DNA of 61,803 nt from Micrococcaceae bacterium (GCA_025465475.1 JAODMR010000055.1:1-61803); one strand, 5' to 3'. Shown: positions 20,726-30,963, counted from the stretch's first letter. The notes: a model not told the origin generated them from the letters alone. Made by a program: numbers and translations.

Positions 20726-22270
20726 ATGACAAATTCTGAACTGATCCGCAGCAGCGCAGCCAACCTGGCAACCCGCCTGGCCGCGAAGGAAATATCCGCC
20801 GTCGAGGTCACCCAGGCCCACCTGGACCGCATCGCGGCCGTGGACGGCGCGCTCAACGCGTTCCTGCACATCAACACCGACGAGGCCCTCTCCGTCGCTG
20901 CCGACGTCGACGCCCGGCGCGCCCACGGGGAGGACCTGCACGAACTGGCAGGCGTCCCCATCGCCGTCAAGGACCTGATCGTCACGATCGGGCAGCCCAC
21001 CACCGCCGGTTCCAGGATCCTGGACGGCTGGCACAGCCCCTATGACGCGACAGTGGTCCGAAAGCTGCGCGAGGCCCGGATGCCGATCCTGGGCAAGACC
21101 AACCTCGACGAGTTCGCCATGGGGTCCTCCACCGAACACTCCGCCTTCGGCCCCACCCGCAACCCCTGGGACCTGGACCGGATTCCCGGTGGTTCCGGTG
21201 GTGGGTCCGCGGCCGCCGTCGCCGCGTTCGAGGCCCCGTTGGCCCTCGGCACCGACACCGGTGGATCCATCCGGCAGCCCGGCGCGGTGACCGGAACGGT
21301 GGGCGTCAAGCCCACCTACGGCGCCGTTTCCCGCTACGGAGCCATCGCCATGGCGTCCTCGCTGGACCAGATCGGCCCCGTGTCGCGCACCGTGCTGGAC
21401 TCGGCGCTGCTGCAGGAAGTCATTGGCGGCCACGACCCGTTCGACTCCACCTCCCTCACCGACCCCTCCACGGGCCTGGTTGCCGCGGCCCGGCTGGGCA
21501 ACGTGTCGGGCATGAAGATCGGGATCATCCGTGAGCTGCACGGCGAGGGCTACCAGGCCGGCGTCGAGAACCGCTTCAACGAATCACTGGAACTCCTCAA
21601 GCAGGCCGGCGCCGAGATCGTGGAGGTCTCCTGCCCCAACTTCCAGTACGCACTCGGTGCCTACTACCTGATCATGCCCTCCGAGGCGTCTTCCAACCTC
21701 GCGAAGTTCGACGGCGTCAGGTTCGGCCTGCGCACCCTCCCCGGTGACGGTCCCATGACCATCGAACGAGTCATGGGTGCCACCCGGGCCGCCGGTTTCG
21801 GCGACGAGGTCAAGCGCCGGATCATCCTGGGCACCTACGCCCTCTCGGCCGGCTACTATGACGCCTATTACGGTTCGGCGCAGAAGGTCCGCACGCTCAT
21901 TCAGCAGGACTTCAACGCGGCGTTCAGCCAGACAGACGTGCTGATCTCCCCGACGGCGCCGACGACGGCGTTCAAGCTCGGCGAGAAGCTGGACGACCCG
22001 CTGGCCATGTACCTCAACGACGTCGCCACCATTCCCGCCAATCTGGCCGGCGTGCCCGGGCTCTCGCTGCCCGGTGGCCTGGCCGATGAGGACGGACTGC
22101 CGGTCGGCATCCAGCTGCTGGCTCCCGCCCGCGAGGACGCCCGGCTGTACCGCGTCGGCGCCGTGCTCGAATCGCTGCTTGAACAATCATGGGGTGGCCC
22201 GCTGCTGGACCAGGCGCCCGAACTTGCCGGAGCCGCAGCAGGACTGGCCGGAACCAAGGAGGCAAAGTAA
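20726..22270 (+). CDS. gatA: Asp-tRNA(Asn)/Glu-tRNA(Gln) amidotransferase subunit A
   Basis: A 514-residue amidase-signature enzyme that frees ammonia from glutamine and channels it to GatB, correcting misacylated tRNAs. The Ser-cisSer-Lys triad is visible as Lys82 (PIAVKDLI), Ser157 ([11 protein letters not shown]) and Ser181 (DTGGSIRQP). The length is normal for the family. It is co-transcribed with gatC and gatB. Actinobacteria of this type lack glutaminyl-tRNA synthetase and depend on this route for Gln-tRNA. Confidence 0.97.
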   Translation: MTNSELIRSSAANLATRLAAKEISAVEVTQAHLDRIAAVDGALNAFLHINTDEALSVAADVDARRAHGEDLHELAGVPIAVKDLIVTIGQPTTAGSRILDGWHSPYDATVVRKLREARMPILGKTNLDEFAMGSSTEHSAFGPTRNPWDLDRIPGGSGGGSAAAVAAFEAPLALGTDTGGSIRQPGAVTGTVGVKPTYGAVSRYGAIAMASSLDQIGPVSRTVLDSALLQEVIGGHDPFDSTSLTDPSTGLVAAARLGNVSGMKIGIIRELHGEGYQAGVENRFNESLELLKQAGAEIVEVSCPNFQYALGAYYLIMPSEASSNLAKFDGVRFGLRTLPGDGPMTIERVMGATRAAGFGDEVKRRIILGTYALSAGYYDAYYGSAQKVRTLIQQDFNAAFSQTDVLISPTAPTTAFKLGEKLDDPLAMYLNDVATIPANLAGVPGLSLPGGLADEDGLPVGIQLLAPAREDARLYRVGAVLESLLEQSWGGPLLDQAPELAGAAAGLAGTKEAK

Positions 22271-22272
22271 CC

Positions 22273-23775
22273 ATGGATGCAACCCTGAGCTTCGACGAGG
22301 CCATCGAAAAGTTTGACCCGGTCCTCGGGTTCGAGGTCCACGTCGAACTGAACACAGCCACCAAAATGTTCTCCTCCGCGCCCAACGTCTTCGGTGACGA
22401 GCCGAACACCAACGTCAACGAGGTGGATCTGGGACTGCCCGGCGTCCTGCCCGTGGTGAACAAGGCGGCGGTGGAGTCTTCCATCCTGATCGGCCTGGCC
22501 CTGAACTGCACCATCGCCGAGTACTGCCGCTTCGCCCGGAAGAACTACTTCTACCCGGACACCCCCAAGAACTTCCAGACCTCCCAGTACGACGAGCCCA
22601 TTGCCCACGACGGGTACCTGGACGTGGAACTGGAGGATGGCACCGTCTTCCGGGTCGAAATCGAGCGGGCGCACATGGAAGAGGACGCCGGAAAGCTCAC
22701 CCATATGGGTGGCGCCACCGGCCGCATCCAGGGCGCGGACTTCTCCCTGGTTGACTACAACCGCGCCGGCGTCCCGCTGGTGGAGATCGTCACCAAGCCC
22801 ATCGAGGGTGCAGGCGCGCGGGCTCCGGAACTGGCCAAGGCGTACGTCGCGGCCGTCCGCGAAGTCGTGAAGAACCTTGGTGTTTCCGACGCCAAGATGG
22901 AGCGCGGAAACGTCCGCTGCGACGCCAACGTCTCGCTGCGCCCTTACGGGCGGGAAAAGTTCGGCACCCGCTCGGAGACCAAGAACGTCAACTCCCTGCG
23001 CGCCGTGGAGCATGCCGTGCGGCACGAAATCCAGCGCCACGCGGCCGTCCTGGACGGCGGCGGAACCATCGTTCAGGAGACCCGGCACTGGCACGAGGAC
23101 ACCAAGTCCACCACCTCCGGCCGGCCCAAGTCGGACGCTGACGACTACCGCTACTTCCCCGAGCCGGACCTGGTGCCCATCACCGCCTCCTACGAGTGGG
23201 TGGAATCCCTGCGCGCCCGGCTGCCCGAACCCCCTGCCGAACGCCGCAAGCGTCTCAAGGAAGCCTGGGGCTACAGCGACCTGGAGTTCCGCGATGTCGT
23301 CAACGCCGGACTGATGGACGAAATCGAGGAAACCGTCGCCGCCGGGGCCTCCGCCTCCGTCGCCCGCAAGTGGTGGATGGGCGAGATCGCCCGCCGCGCC
23401 AAGCTGGCCGACGTCGACCCCGCAGCGCTGGGCGTGACGCCCGCCGTCGTCGTTGAGCTGGACTCGCTGATCCGCGAGGGCAAGATCAACGACAAGCTGG
23501 CCCGGGAGGTCCTGGACGGCGTGTTGGCCGGTGAAGGCACTCCCACTGAGGTCGTGGACAAGCGCGGCCTGGCGGTCGTGTCCGACGACGGCGCACTGCA
23601 GGCAGCGATCGACCAGGCCCTGGCCGCGCAGCCGGACGTCGCCGACAAGATCCGCGGCGGCAAGGTCCAGGCCGTGGGCGCCATCGTCGGCGGCGTCATG
23701 AAGGTCACCAAGGGACAGGCCGACGCCGGCCGCGTCCGCGAACTGATCCTGCAGACCCTGGGCGTCAGCGCCTGA
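22273..23775 (+). CDS. gatB: Asp-tRNA(Asn)/Glu-tRNA(Gln) amidotransferase subunit B
   Basis: A 500-residue GatB, the kinase/transamidase subunit that phosphorylates the misattached Glu or Asp and replaces the phosphate with ammonia. Typical blocks are [15 protein letters not shown], the metal-site region [29 protein letters not shown] and the C-terminal YqeY-like tail with [14 protein letters not shown]. The ATG at 22273 follows AAGGAGG, two bases after gatA. An earlier in-frame start inside gatA is rejected because the extra residues do not match the family. Confidence 0.97.
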   Translation: MDATLSFDEAIEKFDPVLGFEVHVELNTATKMFSSAPNVFGDEPNTNVNEVDLGLPGVLPVVNKAAVESSILIGLALNCTIAEYCRFARKNYFYPDTPKNFQTSQYDEPIAHDGYLDVELEDGTVFRVEIERAHMEEDAGKLTHMGGATGRIQGADFSLVDYNRAGVPLVEIVTKPIEGAGARAPELAKAYVAAVREVVKNLGVSDAKMERGNVRCDANVSLRPYGREKFGTRSETKNVNSLRAVEHAVRHEIQRHAAVLDGGGTIVQETRHWHEDTKSTTSGRPKSDADDYRYFPEPDLVPITASYEWVESLRARLPEPPAERRKRLKEAWGYSDLEFRDVVNAGLMDEIEETVAAGASASVARKWWMGEIARRAKLADVDPAALGVTPAVVVELDSLIREGKINDKLAREVLDGVLAGEGTPTEVVDKRGLAVVSDDGALQAAIDQALAAQPDVADKIRGGKVQAVGAIVGGVMKVTKGQADAGRVRELILQTLGVSA

Positions 23776-23787
23776 CGGCTTCGCCCC

Positions 23788-24699
23788 TCAGGCCGCCTGC
23801 CGAAGCTCGGCCATGGCGGCCTGCAGGGCGTCACACACCAGCAGCACCGACTTGCGCTTAAGGTTTTCGGGCCGGGCCAGGATGTCGATCCGACGGCTGG
23901 TGCTTACGCCGTGCAGGGGGCGCAGCGTGATGGCCGGGTTCAGCACCGGCCGCGCCGTGTAGCGCGGCAGGAGCCCGACGACGGTCCCGGTCGCCACCAG
24001 GGCAGCGACAGTTGAATAGTCGTTGATGCGGTGCGCCACGGTGACGGGCCTGCTGGCCAGCGCCCCGACGGCTGACAGGACGTCCGCCGGGGAATATCCG
24101 GCCCGGCTGGTCACCCACGTCTGGTCCGCCACGTCCTCCACCCCCAGGCTTTCCCGGCCAGCCAGGGGATGGGTGGCAGCCATGGCCACATCCAGCGGTT
24201 CATGGGCCAGGGGCAACACGCTCACCCGGCCCGCGGGCCAGGTTGGGCTGTGGTCCAGGCGGTGGGCCAGGACCAGGTCATACCGCGCGGTCAGGGCCGG
24301 AAAATCCTGCTGCGCCACGTCCTCGTCGGAGAGCAGGACTTCCGGGGCGCCGGGCGCGTCCAGCTGCCGGATCAGCGGCCCGAACAGGGCCTGGCCCGCG
24401 CTGTGGAAACCGCTGATGGTCACCGGAGCGGTGGAGGTTTCCTGATAGGTGCCGATGGCCGCCCGCGCGTCGGCCATCGCGCTGACCACCGCAGCTGCCG
24501 CCTCGGCCAGCACCCGGCCCGCGTCCGTGAGCACCAAATTGCGGCCCGATTTTCGGGTCAGCGGTGCGTCAACGCTCTTCTGCAGCAGGGCGAGCTGTTG
24601 GGACACCGCCGAGGGCGTCACCATCAACGTCTCCGCCACGGCCTTGACGCTTCCCAGCTCGCCCAGTTCCCGCAACATCTGCAACTGATGTACTTCCAT
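23788..24699 (-). CDS. LysR-family transcriptional regulator
   Basis: A 303-residue LysR-type regulator. The DNA-binding helix-turn-helix lies at about residues 17-37 (SVKAVAETLMVTPSAVSQQL), followed by the linker helix, and the effector-binding domain spans about 90-295. It diverges from tdh-kbl across 124 bases, the usual arrangement of an LTTR and its target, so control of threonine degradation is the natural inference. The start codon lies six bases after TAGGAT, so its transcript should be leaderless. It converges with gatB, with 12 bases between the stop codons. Confidence 0.9.
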   Translation of the reverse strand: MEVHQLQMLRELGELGSVKAVAETLMVTPSAVSQQLALLQKSVDAPLTRKSGRNLVLTDAGRVLAEAAAAVVSAMADARAAIGTYQETSTAPVTISGFHSAGQALFGPLIRQLDAPGAPEVLLSDEDVAQQDFPALTARYDLVLAHRLDHSPTWPAGRVSVLPLAHEPLDVAMAATHPLAGRESLGVEDVADQTWVTSRAGYSPADVLSAVGALASRPVTVAHRINDYSTVAALVATGTVVGLLPRYTARPVLNPAITLRPLHGVSTSRRIDILARPENLKRKSVLLVCDALQAAMAELRQAA

Positions 24700-24705
24700 G
24701 CCCTC

Positions 24706-24711
24706 ATCCTA
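24706..24711 (-). promoter_or_regulatory. -10 box of the LysR gene (leaderless)
   Basis: TAGGAT on the minus strand, six bases before the ATG at 24699. Confidence 0.55.
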
Positions 24712-24731
24712 GAAGCGGAAGCAACAGCAAC

Positions 24732-24773
24732 GCTAAACCGTCCCTGCAGTTATTGTCGATTGTGCTAAACCGT
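24732..24773. promoter_or_regulatory. Paired direct repeats between the LysR gene and tdh
   Basis: GCTAAACCGT occurs at 24732-24741 and 24764-24773, 32 bases apart, or about three helical turns. The first copy lies in the -35 region of the LysR gene and the second touches the -35 box of tdh. They are the best candidates for the regulator's binding sites. Confidence 0.5.
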
Positions 24774-24788
24774 TCCGGGGTCTGTAAT
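24760..24788 (+). promoter_or_regulatory. Promoter of tdh-kbl
   Basis: TTGTGC (24760-24765), 17 bases, TGTAAT (24783-24788). Transcription would start near 24795, leaving a leader of about 29 bases with the ribosome site GGAAGGA. Confidence 0.5.
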
Positions 24789-24823
24789 GGGAGCAGAAGA
24801 CACTGCCGCTCGGAAGGACGTTC

Positions 24824-25870
24824 ATGAAGGCGCTGTATAAGTCAGGGGCCCATGCCGGGTTTGAACTGGTGGAACGTCCCGAGCCCGAGCCGGCGGCGCA
24901 CGAGGTGAAGATCCGGGTCCTGGCCACCGGCATCTGTGGCACGGACCTGCACATCCAATCGTGGGACTCTTGGGCAGCGGCCAACATTGACGCACCGCTC
25001 ATCGCCGGGCACGAGTTTTACGGTGAAGTGGTGCAGGTGGGTGTGGAGGTCCGTGACGTCCGCCCAGGTGACCGCGTCTCCGGCGAAGGCCATGTGGTCT
25101 GCGGAATCTGCCGCAACTGCCGTGCCGGCCGCCGGCAGATGTGCATCCGCACCGAGTCCGTCGGAGTGCAGCGAGACGGTGCGTTCGCCGAATACCTGGT
25201 GCTTCCGGAAACCAACGTCTGGGTGCACACCGACCCCTCCGTCACCCCCCAACTCGGGGCGATCTTCGATCCCTTCGGCAACGCCGTGCACACCGCGCTC
25301 AGCTTTCCGCTGGTCGGTGAAGACGTGCTGATCACCGGCGCCGGTCCCATCGGACTCATGGCCATCGCCGTCGCCCGCCACGCCGGGGCCCGAAAGATCG
25401 CCATCACCGACGTGTCCGCCCCCCGGCTGGAACTGGCACGCGGCATGGGAGTGGACCTCGCCATCGACGTCTCCACCACCCGGATCCGGGACGCACAGCA
25501 AGCCCTGGGCATGCGGGAAGGCTTCGACATCGGCCTGGAAATGTCCGGACACGCCTCCGCGCTGCCGGAGATGATCGACAACATGAACTCCGGTGGACGC
25601 ATCGCGATGCTGGGCCTGCCCAGCCAGCCCATCGAGATCAACTGGGGAAAAGTCGTCACGCACATGCTCACGCTGAAAGGCATTTACGGCCGGGAGATGT
25701 TTGAAACCTGGTACGCCATGAGCGCTATGCTGCAGTCCAACCCGGTGCTGCGGCAGCACATCTCCTCCGTTGTGACACAGACCCTTCCGGCCGCCGACTG
25801 GGAGCAGGCCTTTGATGCCGCCCGGGCCGGAACCGCAGGGAAAATCGTCCTCGACTGGACCGCCGTCTAG
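24824..25870 (+). CDS. tdh: L-threonine 3-dehydrogenase
   Basis: A 348-residue zinc-dependent medium-chain dehydrogenase that oxidises L-threonine to 2-amino-3-ketobutyrate with NAD+. Catalytic zinc ligands are Cys38 (GICGTDLHI), His63 and Glu64 (AGHEFYGE). The structural zinc site is Cys93, 96, 99 and 107. The Rossmann motif is [10 protein letters not shown]. The length matches E. coli Tdh. The following kbl gene catalyses the next step, 25 bases downstream, which confirms the assignment over other sugar or polyol dehydrogenases. Confidence 0.96.
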   Translation: MKALYKSGAHAGFELVERPEPEPAAHEVKIRVLATGICGTDLHIQSWDSWAAANIDAPLIAGHEFYGEVVQVGVEVRDVRPGDRVSGEGHVVCGICRNCRAGRRQMCIRTESVGVQRDGAFAEYLVLPETNVWVHTDPSVTPQLGAIFDPFGNAVHTALSFPLVGEDVLITGAGPIGLMAIAVARHAGARKIAITDVSAPRLELARGMGVDLAIDVSTTRIRDAQQALGMREGFDIGLEMSGHASALPEMIDNMNSGGRIAMLGLPSQPIEINWGKVVTHMLTLKGIYGREMFETWYAMSAMLQSNPVLRQHISSVVTQTLPAADWEQAFDAARAGTAGKIVLDWTAV

Positions 25871-25894
25871 CCCACCCGCCTTCCCAGGAGCACC

Positions 25895-27109
25895 ATGTAC
25901 ACCTCTGTGAAAGACCAGCTCGCTGCCGAACTGACCGAAATCCGTAACGCCGGCCTGTTCAAGACCGAGCGGCGGATCTCCTCCCCGCAGTCCAACCACA
26001 TCACCGCCGGCGCCCTGGGCGGCGACGGTGCCCGGGTGCTGAATTTCTGCGCCAACAACTACCTGGGCCTGGCGGACCACCCCGACCTCATCACCGCCGC
26101 CAAGGCCGCCCTGGACGAGCGGGGATTCGGCATGGCCTCCGTCCGCTTCATTTGCGGAACCCAGGACCTTCACCTGGAACTGGAGGCCCGCGTCTCCCGA
26201 TTCCTGGGCACGGAGGACACCATCCTGTTTTCGTCCTGCTTCGACGCCAACGGGGGAGTGTTCGAGTCCCTGTTCGACGCACGTGACGCCATCATCTCCG
26301 ACGCCCTGAACCACGCCTCGATCATTGACGGCATCCGTCTGAGCAAGGCATCCCGCTTCCGCTACGCGAACCGGGACATGGCTGACCTTGAGGCCAAGCT
26401 CCAAGCCACGGCCGCGCTCAACGAGGGCGCCGGAGCACGCCGCCGCATCATCGTCACCGACGGCGTCTTCTCCATGGACGGCTATTTGGCGCCCCTGCAG
26501 GACATCTGCGACCTGGCCGACCGTTATGACGCGCTGGTCATGGTCGACGACTCCCACGCCGTCGGCTTCATGGGCGACACCGGTGCCGGAACGCCGGAAC
26601 ACGCGGGCGTGTCCGCTCGGGTCGACCTGTACACGGGAACCTTCGGCAAAGCCCTGGGGGGCGCCTCGGGCGGCTACGTGTCCGGACGGGCCGAGGTCGT
26701 TGCGTTGCTACGCCAGCGGGCCCGCCCCTACCTGTTCTCCAATTCCCTGGCACCGGCCATCGTGGCCGCGACGCTGCGTGCCCTGGACCTGGTGGAACAG
26801 TCCGCCGAGCTGCGCGCCCGGCTGTTCGAGAACGCCGCGCACTTCCGCCGCCGCATGAGTGAGGAGGGCTTTGACCTGCTTCCCGGCGAGCACGCCATCG
26901 TCCCGGTGATGTTTGGGGACGCGGCGGCTGCTGCCCGCGTTGCTGACCAGATGCTCACCCACGGCGTCTATGTCACCGCCTTCAGCTACCCGGTGGTGCC
27001 CCGCGGCGCGGCGCGGATCCGGGTCCAGCTCTCGGCAGCCCACAGCAGCGACGACGTCGAAACCTGCGTGGCCGCGTTCGTTACGGCGCGCTCCGCCATC
27101 CAGCAGTAG
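25895..27109 (+). CDS. kbl: Glycine C-acetyltransferase (2-amino-3-ketobutyrate CoA ligase)
   Basis: A 404-residue PLP enzyme of the alpha-oxoamine synthase family that cleaves 2-amino-3-ketobutyrate with CoA into glycine and acetyl-CoA. The PLP lysine is Lys252 in [14 protein letters not shown]. Asp218 and His221 in VDDSHAVGF contact the cofactor ring. [11 protein letters not shown] near residue 50 is typical. It is the second gene of tdh-kbl and completes threonine degradation to glycine. The ribosome site is CAGGAG. Confidence 0.95.
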   Translation: MYTSVKDQLAAELTEIRNAGLFKTERRISSPQSNHITAGALGGDGARVLNFCANNYLGLADHPDLITAAKAALDERGFGMASVRFICGTQDLHLELEARVSRFLGTEDTILFSSCFDANGGVFESLFDARDAIISDALNHASIIDGIRLSKASRFRYANRDMADLEAKLQATAALNEGAGARRRIIVTDGVFSMDGYLAPLQDICDLADRYDALVMVDDSHAVGFMGDTGAGTPEHAGVSARVDLYTGTFGKALGGASGGYVSGRAEVVALLRQRARPYLFSNSLAPAIVAATLRALDLVEQSAELRARLFENAAHFRRRMSEEGFDLLPGEHAIVPVMFGDAAAAARVADQMLTHGVYVTAFSYPVVPRGAARIRVQLSAAHSSDDVETCVAAFVTARSAIQQ

Positions 27110-27124
27110 TCGCAGCAGCAACCC

Positions 27125-27130
27125 TAGGCT
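27125..27130 (+). promoter_or_regulatory. -10 box of hutI (leaderless)
   Basis: TAGGCT, six bases, ATG 27137. hutI therefore has its own promoter despite following kbl by only 27 bases. Confidence 0.6.
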
Positions 27131-27136
27131 GGACCT

Positions 27137-28348
27137 ATGAGCCTGCTGATCACCAACATCGCCGAACTGACGACCCAGGACCTGGACCAACGGGTCCTGC
27201 ACCGGGCCGCGATCGTCCTCGACGGTGAACGGATCGCGTGGCTGGGTCCGGCCCGGGACGCCCCGGCCGCCGACGCGATGTTCGACGCCGGGAACCGGGC
27301 AGCGCTGCCCGGGTGGGTGGATTCGCACACCCATCTGGTCTTTGCCGGGGACCGCTCAGCGGAATTCGAAGCCCGGATGGCCGGTCAGCCCTATCAGGCA
27401 GGCGGCATCGCCGAGACGGTGCGGGCCACGCGGGAAGCCGACGACGACGAGCTGCGCCGGCTGCTGGCTGCCCGCATCGCGGAAGCCGTCGCCGGCGGCA
27501 CGACCTGCCTGGAAACCAAAACCGGTTATGGGCTCGATGTGGGACAGGAAGCCCGCAGCGCCCGCCTCGCCGCTGAGCAGGTGGACCAGGTGACCTTCCT
27601 GGGAGCCCACCTGGTGCCCGTGGACATGGATCCCGACGAGTATGTCGACCTGGTCTGCGGTCCGATGCTCCGTGCCGTTCGCGATCGGGTCCAGTGGCTG
27701 GACGTGTTCTGCGAGCAGGGCGCCTTCTCGCCGGAACAGTCCAGGCGGGTGCTGCAGGCAGGCAAGGCCGCCGGTCTTGGACTGAGGGTGCACGGCAACC
27801 AGTTGGGCCCGGGCGCCGGCGTCCAATTAGCCGTTGAGTTCGGTGCCGCCAGCGTGGACCACGTCAACTATCTGGACGACCGGGACGTCAAGGCCCTGGT
27901 CGGCAGTTGGTCCGGGTGGGACGCTGCCACGGGTACAGGTCGCCCGGGGACGGTGGCCACGTGCCTGCCGGCCTGTGATTTGTCGACCCGTCAGCCGTTC
28001 CCGCCGGCCAGGCAGCTGCTGGACGCCGGTGTGCCGCTCGCGCTGGCGTCGAACTGTAACCCCGGCACCTCCTACACGTCCTCGATGGGATTCTGTGTCG
28101 CCACGGCCGTGCTGCAAATGGGGCTGAGCGTGATGGAAGCGGTCCGGGCTGCCACCTATGGGGGAGCGCTCGCTTTGGGCTTGGACACCGGGCAGGACCA
28201 GGACGGCCTCCGGGCGGTCGGCTCCCTTCAGGTGGGGCATCGCGCGGACCTGCAGCTGCTCGCTGCGCCGTCGGCCGCCCACCTGGCCTACCGACCGGGG
28301 ATGCCGCTCACGTCTGCCGTCTGGCGCCGGGGCGAGCAGGTAATCTGA
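27137..28348 (+). CDS. hutI: Imidazolonepropionase
   Basis: A 403-residue amidohydrolase that opens 4-imidazolone-5-propionate to N-formimino-L-glutamate, the third step of histidine degradation. The zinc-binding motif is DSHTHLVFAGDR (His64, His66). ETKTGYGL and the later LASNCNPGTSYTSSMGF, with the catalytic Asn/Asp region, are diagnostic of HutI. The rest of the hut pathway is not in the window, so the gene is separated from its usual partners here. Confidence 0.94.
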   Translation: MSLLITNIAELTTQDLDQRVLHRAAIVLDGERIAWLGPARDAPAADAMFDAGNRAALPGWVDSHTHLVFAGDRSAEFEARMAGQPYQAGGIAETVRATREADDDELRRLLAARIAEAVAGGTTCLETKTGYGLDVGQEARSARLAAEQVDQVTFLGAHLVPVDMDPDEYVDLVCGPMLRAVRDRVQWLDVFCEQGAFSPEQSRRVLQAGKAAGLGLRVHGNQLGPGAGVQLAVEFGAASVDHVNYLDDRDVKALVGSWSGWDAATGTGRPGTVATCLPACDLSTRQPFPPARQLLDAGVPLALASNCNPGTSYTSSMGFCVATAVLQMGLSVMEAVRAATYGGALALGLDTGQDQDGLRAVGSLQVGHRADLQLLAAPSAAHLAYRPGMPLTSAVWRRGEQVI

Positions 28349-28407
28349 CGCCTGAGGGCGCACGCTGCCCGGGCTACGCCCACTTATGGGATCGCCCGCC
28401 AGGCCCG

Positions 28408-29373
28408 TTACGGGACCAGGGCGGCTTCGTCGGGAGTGGCCAGGGTCAGGACGGCCTCTTCGATCAGGGGGTTCTGCTCAAGCTCCCGTTCCACCCGGCG
28501 CAGGTCGGCAGCCACGTGGGATTCCGTGTACTCGCCGCGGATGTCGACGGCTGCGACCAGATAGAGCCGTTCGGGGCCGACGAACTCCAGGTGGACGTAC
28601 GTCACCCGGGCCACTTCCGGGTGTTCCAGCAGCATCCCGACGGCGGCCCGCTCCACGTCGGCACTGACCGACTCGCCCACCAGGAACCGTCTGTTCCGGT
28701 CGATGAGGATCACCGCCACGACGCCGAGCAGCAGCCCCACCAGGATGGAACCGACAGCGTCCGGGATGGGGCTTCCGGTCAACTGGTGCGCCAGCACGCC
28801 CAGGAAGGCGATGGCCAGGCCGATGAGGGCCGCGGCATCCTCGGCGAAGACGGCACGCAACGTCGGGTTGGAACTTCGAACGATGTGGCCCAGCACGCTG
28901 CGATCCAGCCGCTTGGCCGTCCGGTGCGCCTGGCGCCACGCCTGGGTGAAGGAAACCCCTTCGAGCACAAATGCGACGGCCAGCACCAGATAGGCGATGC
29001 CATAATCGGCAGCCGGTTCCGGATCCAGAAGCTCCTGCACACCGTGCCAGATCGACACCACCGCGCCGGCGGTGAAAAGACCAAAGGCAGCGATCATGGA
29101 CCAGACATATGCTTCCCGTCCATAGCCCATGGGATGGGTTTCATCCCGGCCTTTGCGGGAACGCCGGTCCGCCACGAGCAGGAACACCTCGTTGCCGGCG
29201 TCCGCCCACGAGTGTGCCGCCTCGGCCACCATTGAGGCCGACCCGGTCAGCAGGGCGGCAACAGTCTTGGCCACGGCGATGACCAGGTTCATGGCGAAGG
29301 CGAGCACCACCGTCACGGTGCTTTCGCTCTTGGCGGGCTGGTGGTTGAGCACTTCCTGTGCTGCTGCGCTCAT
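28408..29373 (-). CDS. Cation diffusion facilitator family transporter
   Basis: A 321-residue CDF transporter, which exports divalent metals such as zinc, iron or manganese against protons. The metal-site motif in helix 2 is AHSWADAGNE (His54, Asp58). It is followed by DETHPMGYGREAYVWS, the loop typical of the family. EDAAALIGLAIAF probably contains the matching site in helix 5, and a cytoplasmic dimerisation domain covers about 215-310. The ATG at 29373 has a strong AGGGAGGAAG site. The metal cannot be read from the sequence. Confidence 0.9.
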   Translation of the reverse strand: MSAAAQEVLNHQPAKSESTVTVVLAFAMNLVIAVAKTVAALLTGSASMVAEAAHSWADAGNEVFLLVADRRSRKGRDETHPMGYGREAYVWSMIAAFGLFTAGAVVSIWHGVQELLDPEPAADYGIAYLVLAVAFVLEGVSFTQAWRQAHRTAKRLDRSVLGHIVRSSNPTLRAVFAEDAAALIGLAIAFLGVLAHQLTGSPIPDAVGSILVGLLLGVVAVILIDRNRRFLVGESVSADVERAAVGMLLEHPEVARVTYVHLEFVGPERLYLVAAVDIRGEYTESHVAADLRRVERELEQNPLIEEAVLTLATPDEAALVP

Positions 29374-29484
29374 GCGGGGGCTTCCTCCCTGGGTTCGGTT
29401 CATCCAGCCTATCCCCGGCCGCCCGCCTGTTTCGGTCCGGTGCCCGGAATTCGCGGCTGCCCGCGGACCTGCAGGAATCACAGG

Positions 29485-29490
29485 CAAGAT
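29485..29490 (+). promoter_or_regulatory. -10-like box of the CPBP gene
   Basis: CAAGAT, six bases, ATG 29497. Confidence 0.4.
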
Positions 29491-29496
29491 GGAGGC

Positions 29497-30270
29497 ATGA
29501 GTTTGCCAGTTCCTTCGCCCGCAGGCGTGTCGCTCGTCGGTTCCGGGCGGTCCCGGCTGCGCGCCGAGGTCCTTCTTGTGCTGGGTCTATCCCTGGGCCA
29601 GTCAGCCGTCTACTCGGTGGTGCAGCTCCTGGACAAGATGACGCGTGCACCGTTGGCCCAAGGCACCTCCACCCTGAACACGCAGCAGAGCACGCGGGAA
29701 TATTTTGACCTGGTGTATCAGCTGCTGGGCATCGTCTTTGCGCTGGTACCGGTGGCCCTGGTGCTCTACCTGCTGTGGGAGCCCGGACGGTCAGCGTTCC
29801 GGAAACTCGGCTTCACCCTCACCAGGCCCGGCGCCGACGGCCTGCGGGCCCTGCTGCTGGCCGCCGTCATCGGAATACCGTCGCTGGGGCTGTACGCGGC
29901 CGGCCGCGCGCTGGGCGTCACCACACAGATCATCCCCAGCGGGTTGGACGCCTACTGGTGGACGCTGCCGGTCCTGGTGCTCTCGGCCATTCGGCATGCC
30001 GTGCTGGAGGAGGTCATCGTCGTCGGCTACCTGCTCGACCGGTTCGGCCGCTTTGGCTGGTCGGTTCCAGCTGCCGTCCTCACCAGTTCCCTGCTGCGCG
30101 GCAGCTACCACCTCTACCAGGGTTTCGGACCCTTCGTGGGGAACTTCCTCATGGGCCTGGTGTTCTGCTGGTTCTATCGGCGCTACGGCAGGGTCATGCC
30201 GCTGGTCGCCGCGCACGCGCTGCTGGACATCGCGGCGTTCACGGCCGGACCAGCGCTCGGGTTCGGCTGA
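29497..30270 (+). CDS. CPBP family intramembrane glutamic endopeptidase
   Basis: A 257-residue protein with about six membrane helices and the CPBP (CAAX protease/Abi) domain in its second half. The catalytic glutamates are Glu171-Glu172 in EEVIVVGYLL. The Arg of the usual EExxxR motif is not kept; Val stands in its place. His205 in RGSYHLYQGFGPFVGN and the final HALLDIAAF match motifs 2 and 4. Relatives process prenylated proteins or bacteriocin-related peptides; the role here is unknown. The ATG lies six bases after a -10-like CAAGAT. Confidence 0.85.
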   Translation: MSLPVPSPAGVSLVGSGRSRLRAEVLLVLGLSLGQSAVYSVVQLLDKMTRAPLAQGTSTLNTQQSTREYFDLVYQLLGIVFALVPVALVLYLLWEPGRSAFRKLGFTLTRPGADGLRALLLAAVIGIPSLGLYAAGRALGVTTQIIPSGLDAYWWTLPVLVLSAIRHAVLEEVIVVGYLLDRFGRFGWSVPAAVLTSSLLRGSYHLYQGFGPFVGNFLMGLVFCWFYRRYGRVMPLVAAHALLDIAAFTAGPALGFG

Positions 30271-30311
30271 TAAGGAGCGGCCAACAGCGGATGGACGGGC
30301 GGGGCCGATCC

Positions 30312-30950
30312 CTACAGGGTGACCGGTCCCTTGGCCGTTTGGAACGTGACGCTCATGATGCCGGGGGTGCCCTTGGGTGCAACCCACTCCACGTCGACGT
30401 CCTCCAGCGGCTTCTCCACCGGTTCACCCAACCACTCACTGACCCGCTCGGCGGAACCGGCGATGGTCAGCTTGGACAGCGTGACCTCGCTCTCCCGGGC
30501 CAGGGACGGGTGCAGGGACGGGTCGCCTTCCCATTTGAGCAGGTAGGGAACCTGGGGGTCGGCGATAAGGCCCTTGATGCCAATCTGCTGCCAGATCAGT
30601 TCACGCCCATCAGGGAACTTGCGGTTGCCGGGTACCGCGCTGCGGCCCAGGCGGGCCTCGAAGGGAGCGAGGTCCTCGACGGCGACGCACCAGCCCATCC
30701 AGCCGCCACCGGCGGCGGAACGGGCGCGGACGGCCTGCCCGAAGGGGGCCTTGTCCGACGCCGGGTGGTCCAGCACCTCCACGACCTCCAGGTAGTGGTG
30801 ACCTGTCAGCGGAATGATCATATTCCTGGTCCCAAACCGTGGGTGCACACCACCTCGGATCGCGTCAACACCCAGGGCAGAAGAAATCCGCTCGGTCGTG
30901 GCAGAAAGTCCATCAGATTCACAGGCGTAAGAGACATGATCCATGCGCAT
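30312..30950 (-). CDS. VOC/glyoxalase-like domain protein
   Basis: A 212-residue protein beginning MRMDHVSYACESDG, the usual first strand of a glyoxalase-like fold. A second module follows (LSKLTIAGSAERVSEWLG), so it probably contains two betaalphabetabetabeta units. The candidate metal ligands are His (MDHVSY) and Glu (HYLEVVEVL). The start at 30950 follows CAAGAT by seven bases. It is divergent from the methionine genes across the riboswitch region. No substrate can be named. Confidence 0.75.
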   Translation of the reverse strand: MRMDHVSYACESDGLSATTERISSALGVDAIRGGVHPRFGTRNMIIPLTGHHYLEVVEVLDHPASDKAPFGQAVRARSAAGGGWMGWCVAVEDLAPFEARLGRSAVPGNRKFPDGRELIWQQIGIKGLIADPQVPYLLKWEGDPSLHPSLARESEVTLSKLTIAGSAERVSEWLGEPVEKPLEDVDVEWVAPKGTPGIMSVTFQTAKGPVTL

Positions 30951-30957
30951 GCCCCTT

Positions 30958-30963
30958 ATCTTG
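30958..30963 (-). promoter_or_regulatory. -10-like box of the VOC gene
   Basis: CAAGAT on the minus strand, seven bases before the ATG at 30950. Confidence 0.35.

Noticed and set aside
30271-30311. Terminator between the CPBP and VOC genes
   Set aside because: The gap is too short and shows no convincing hairpin.
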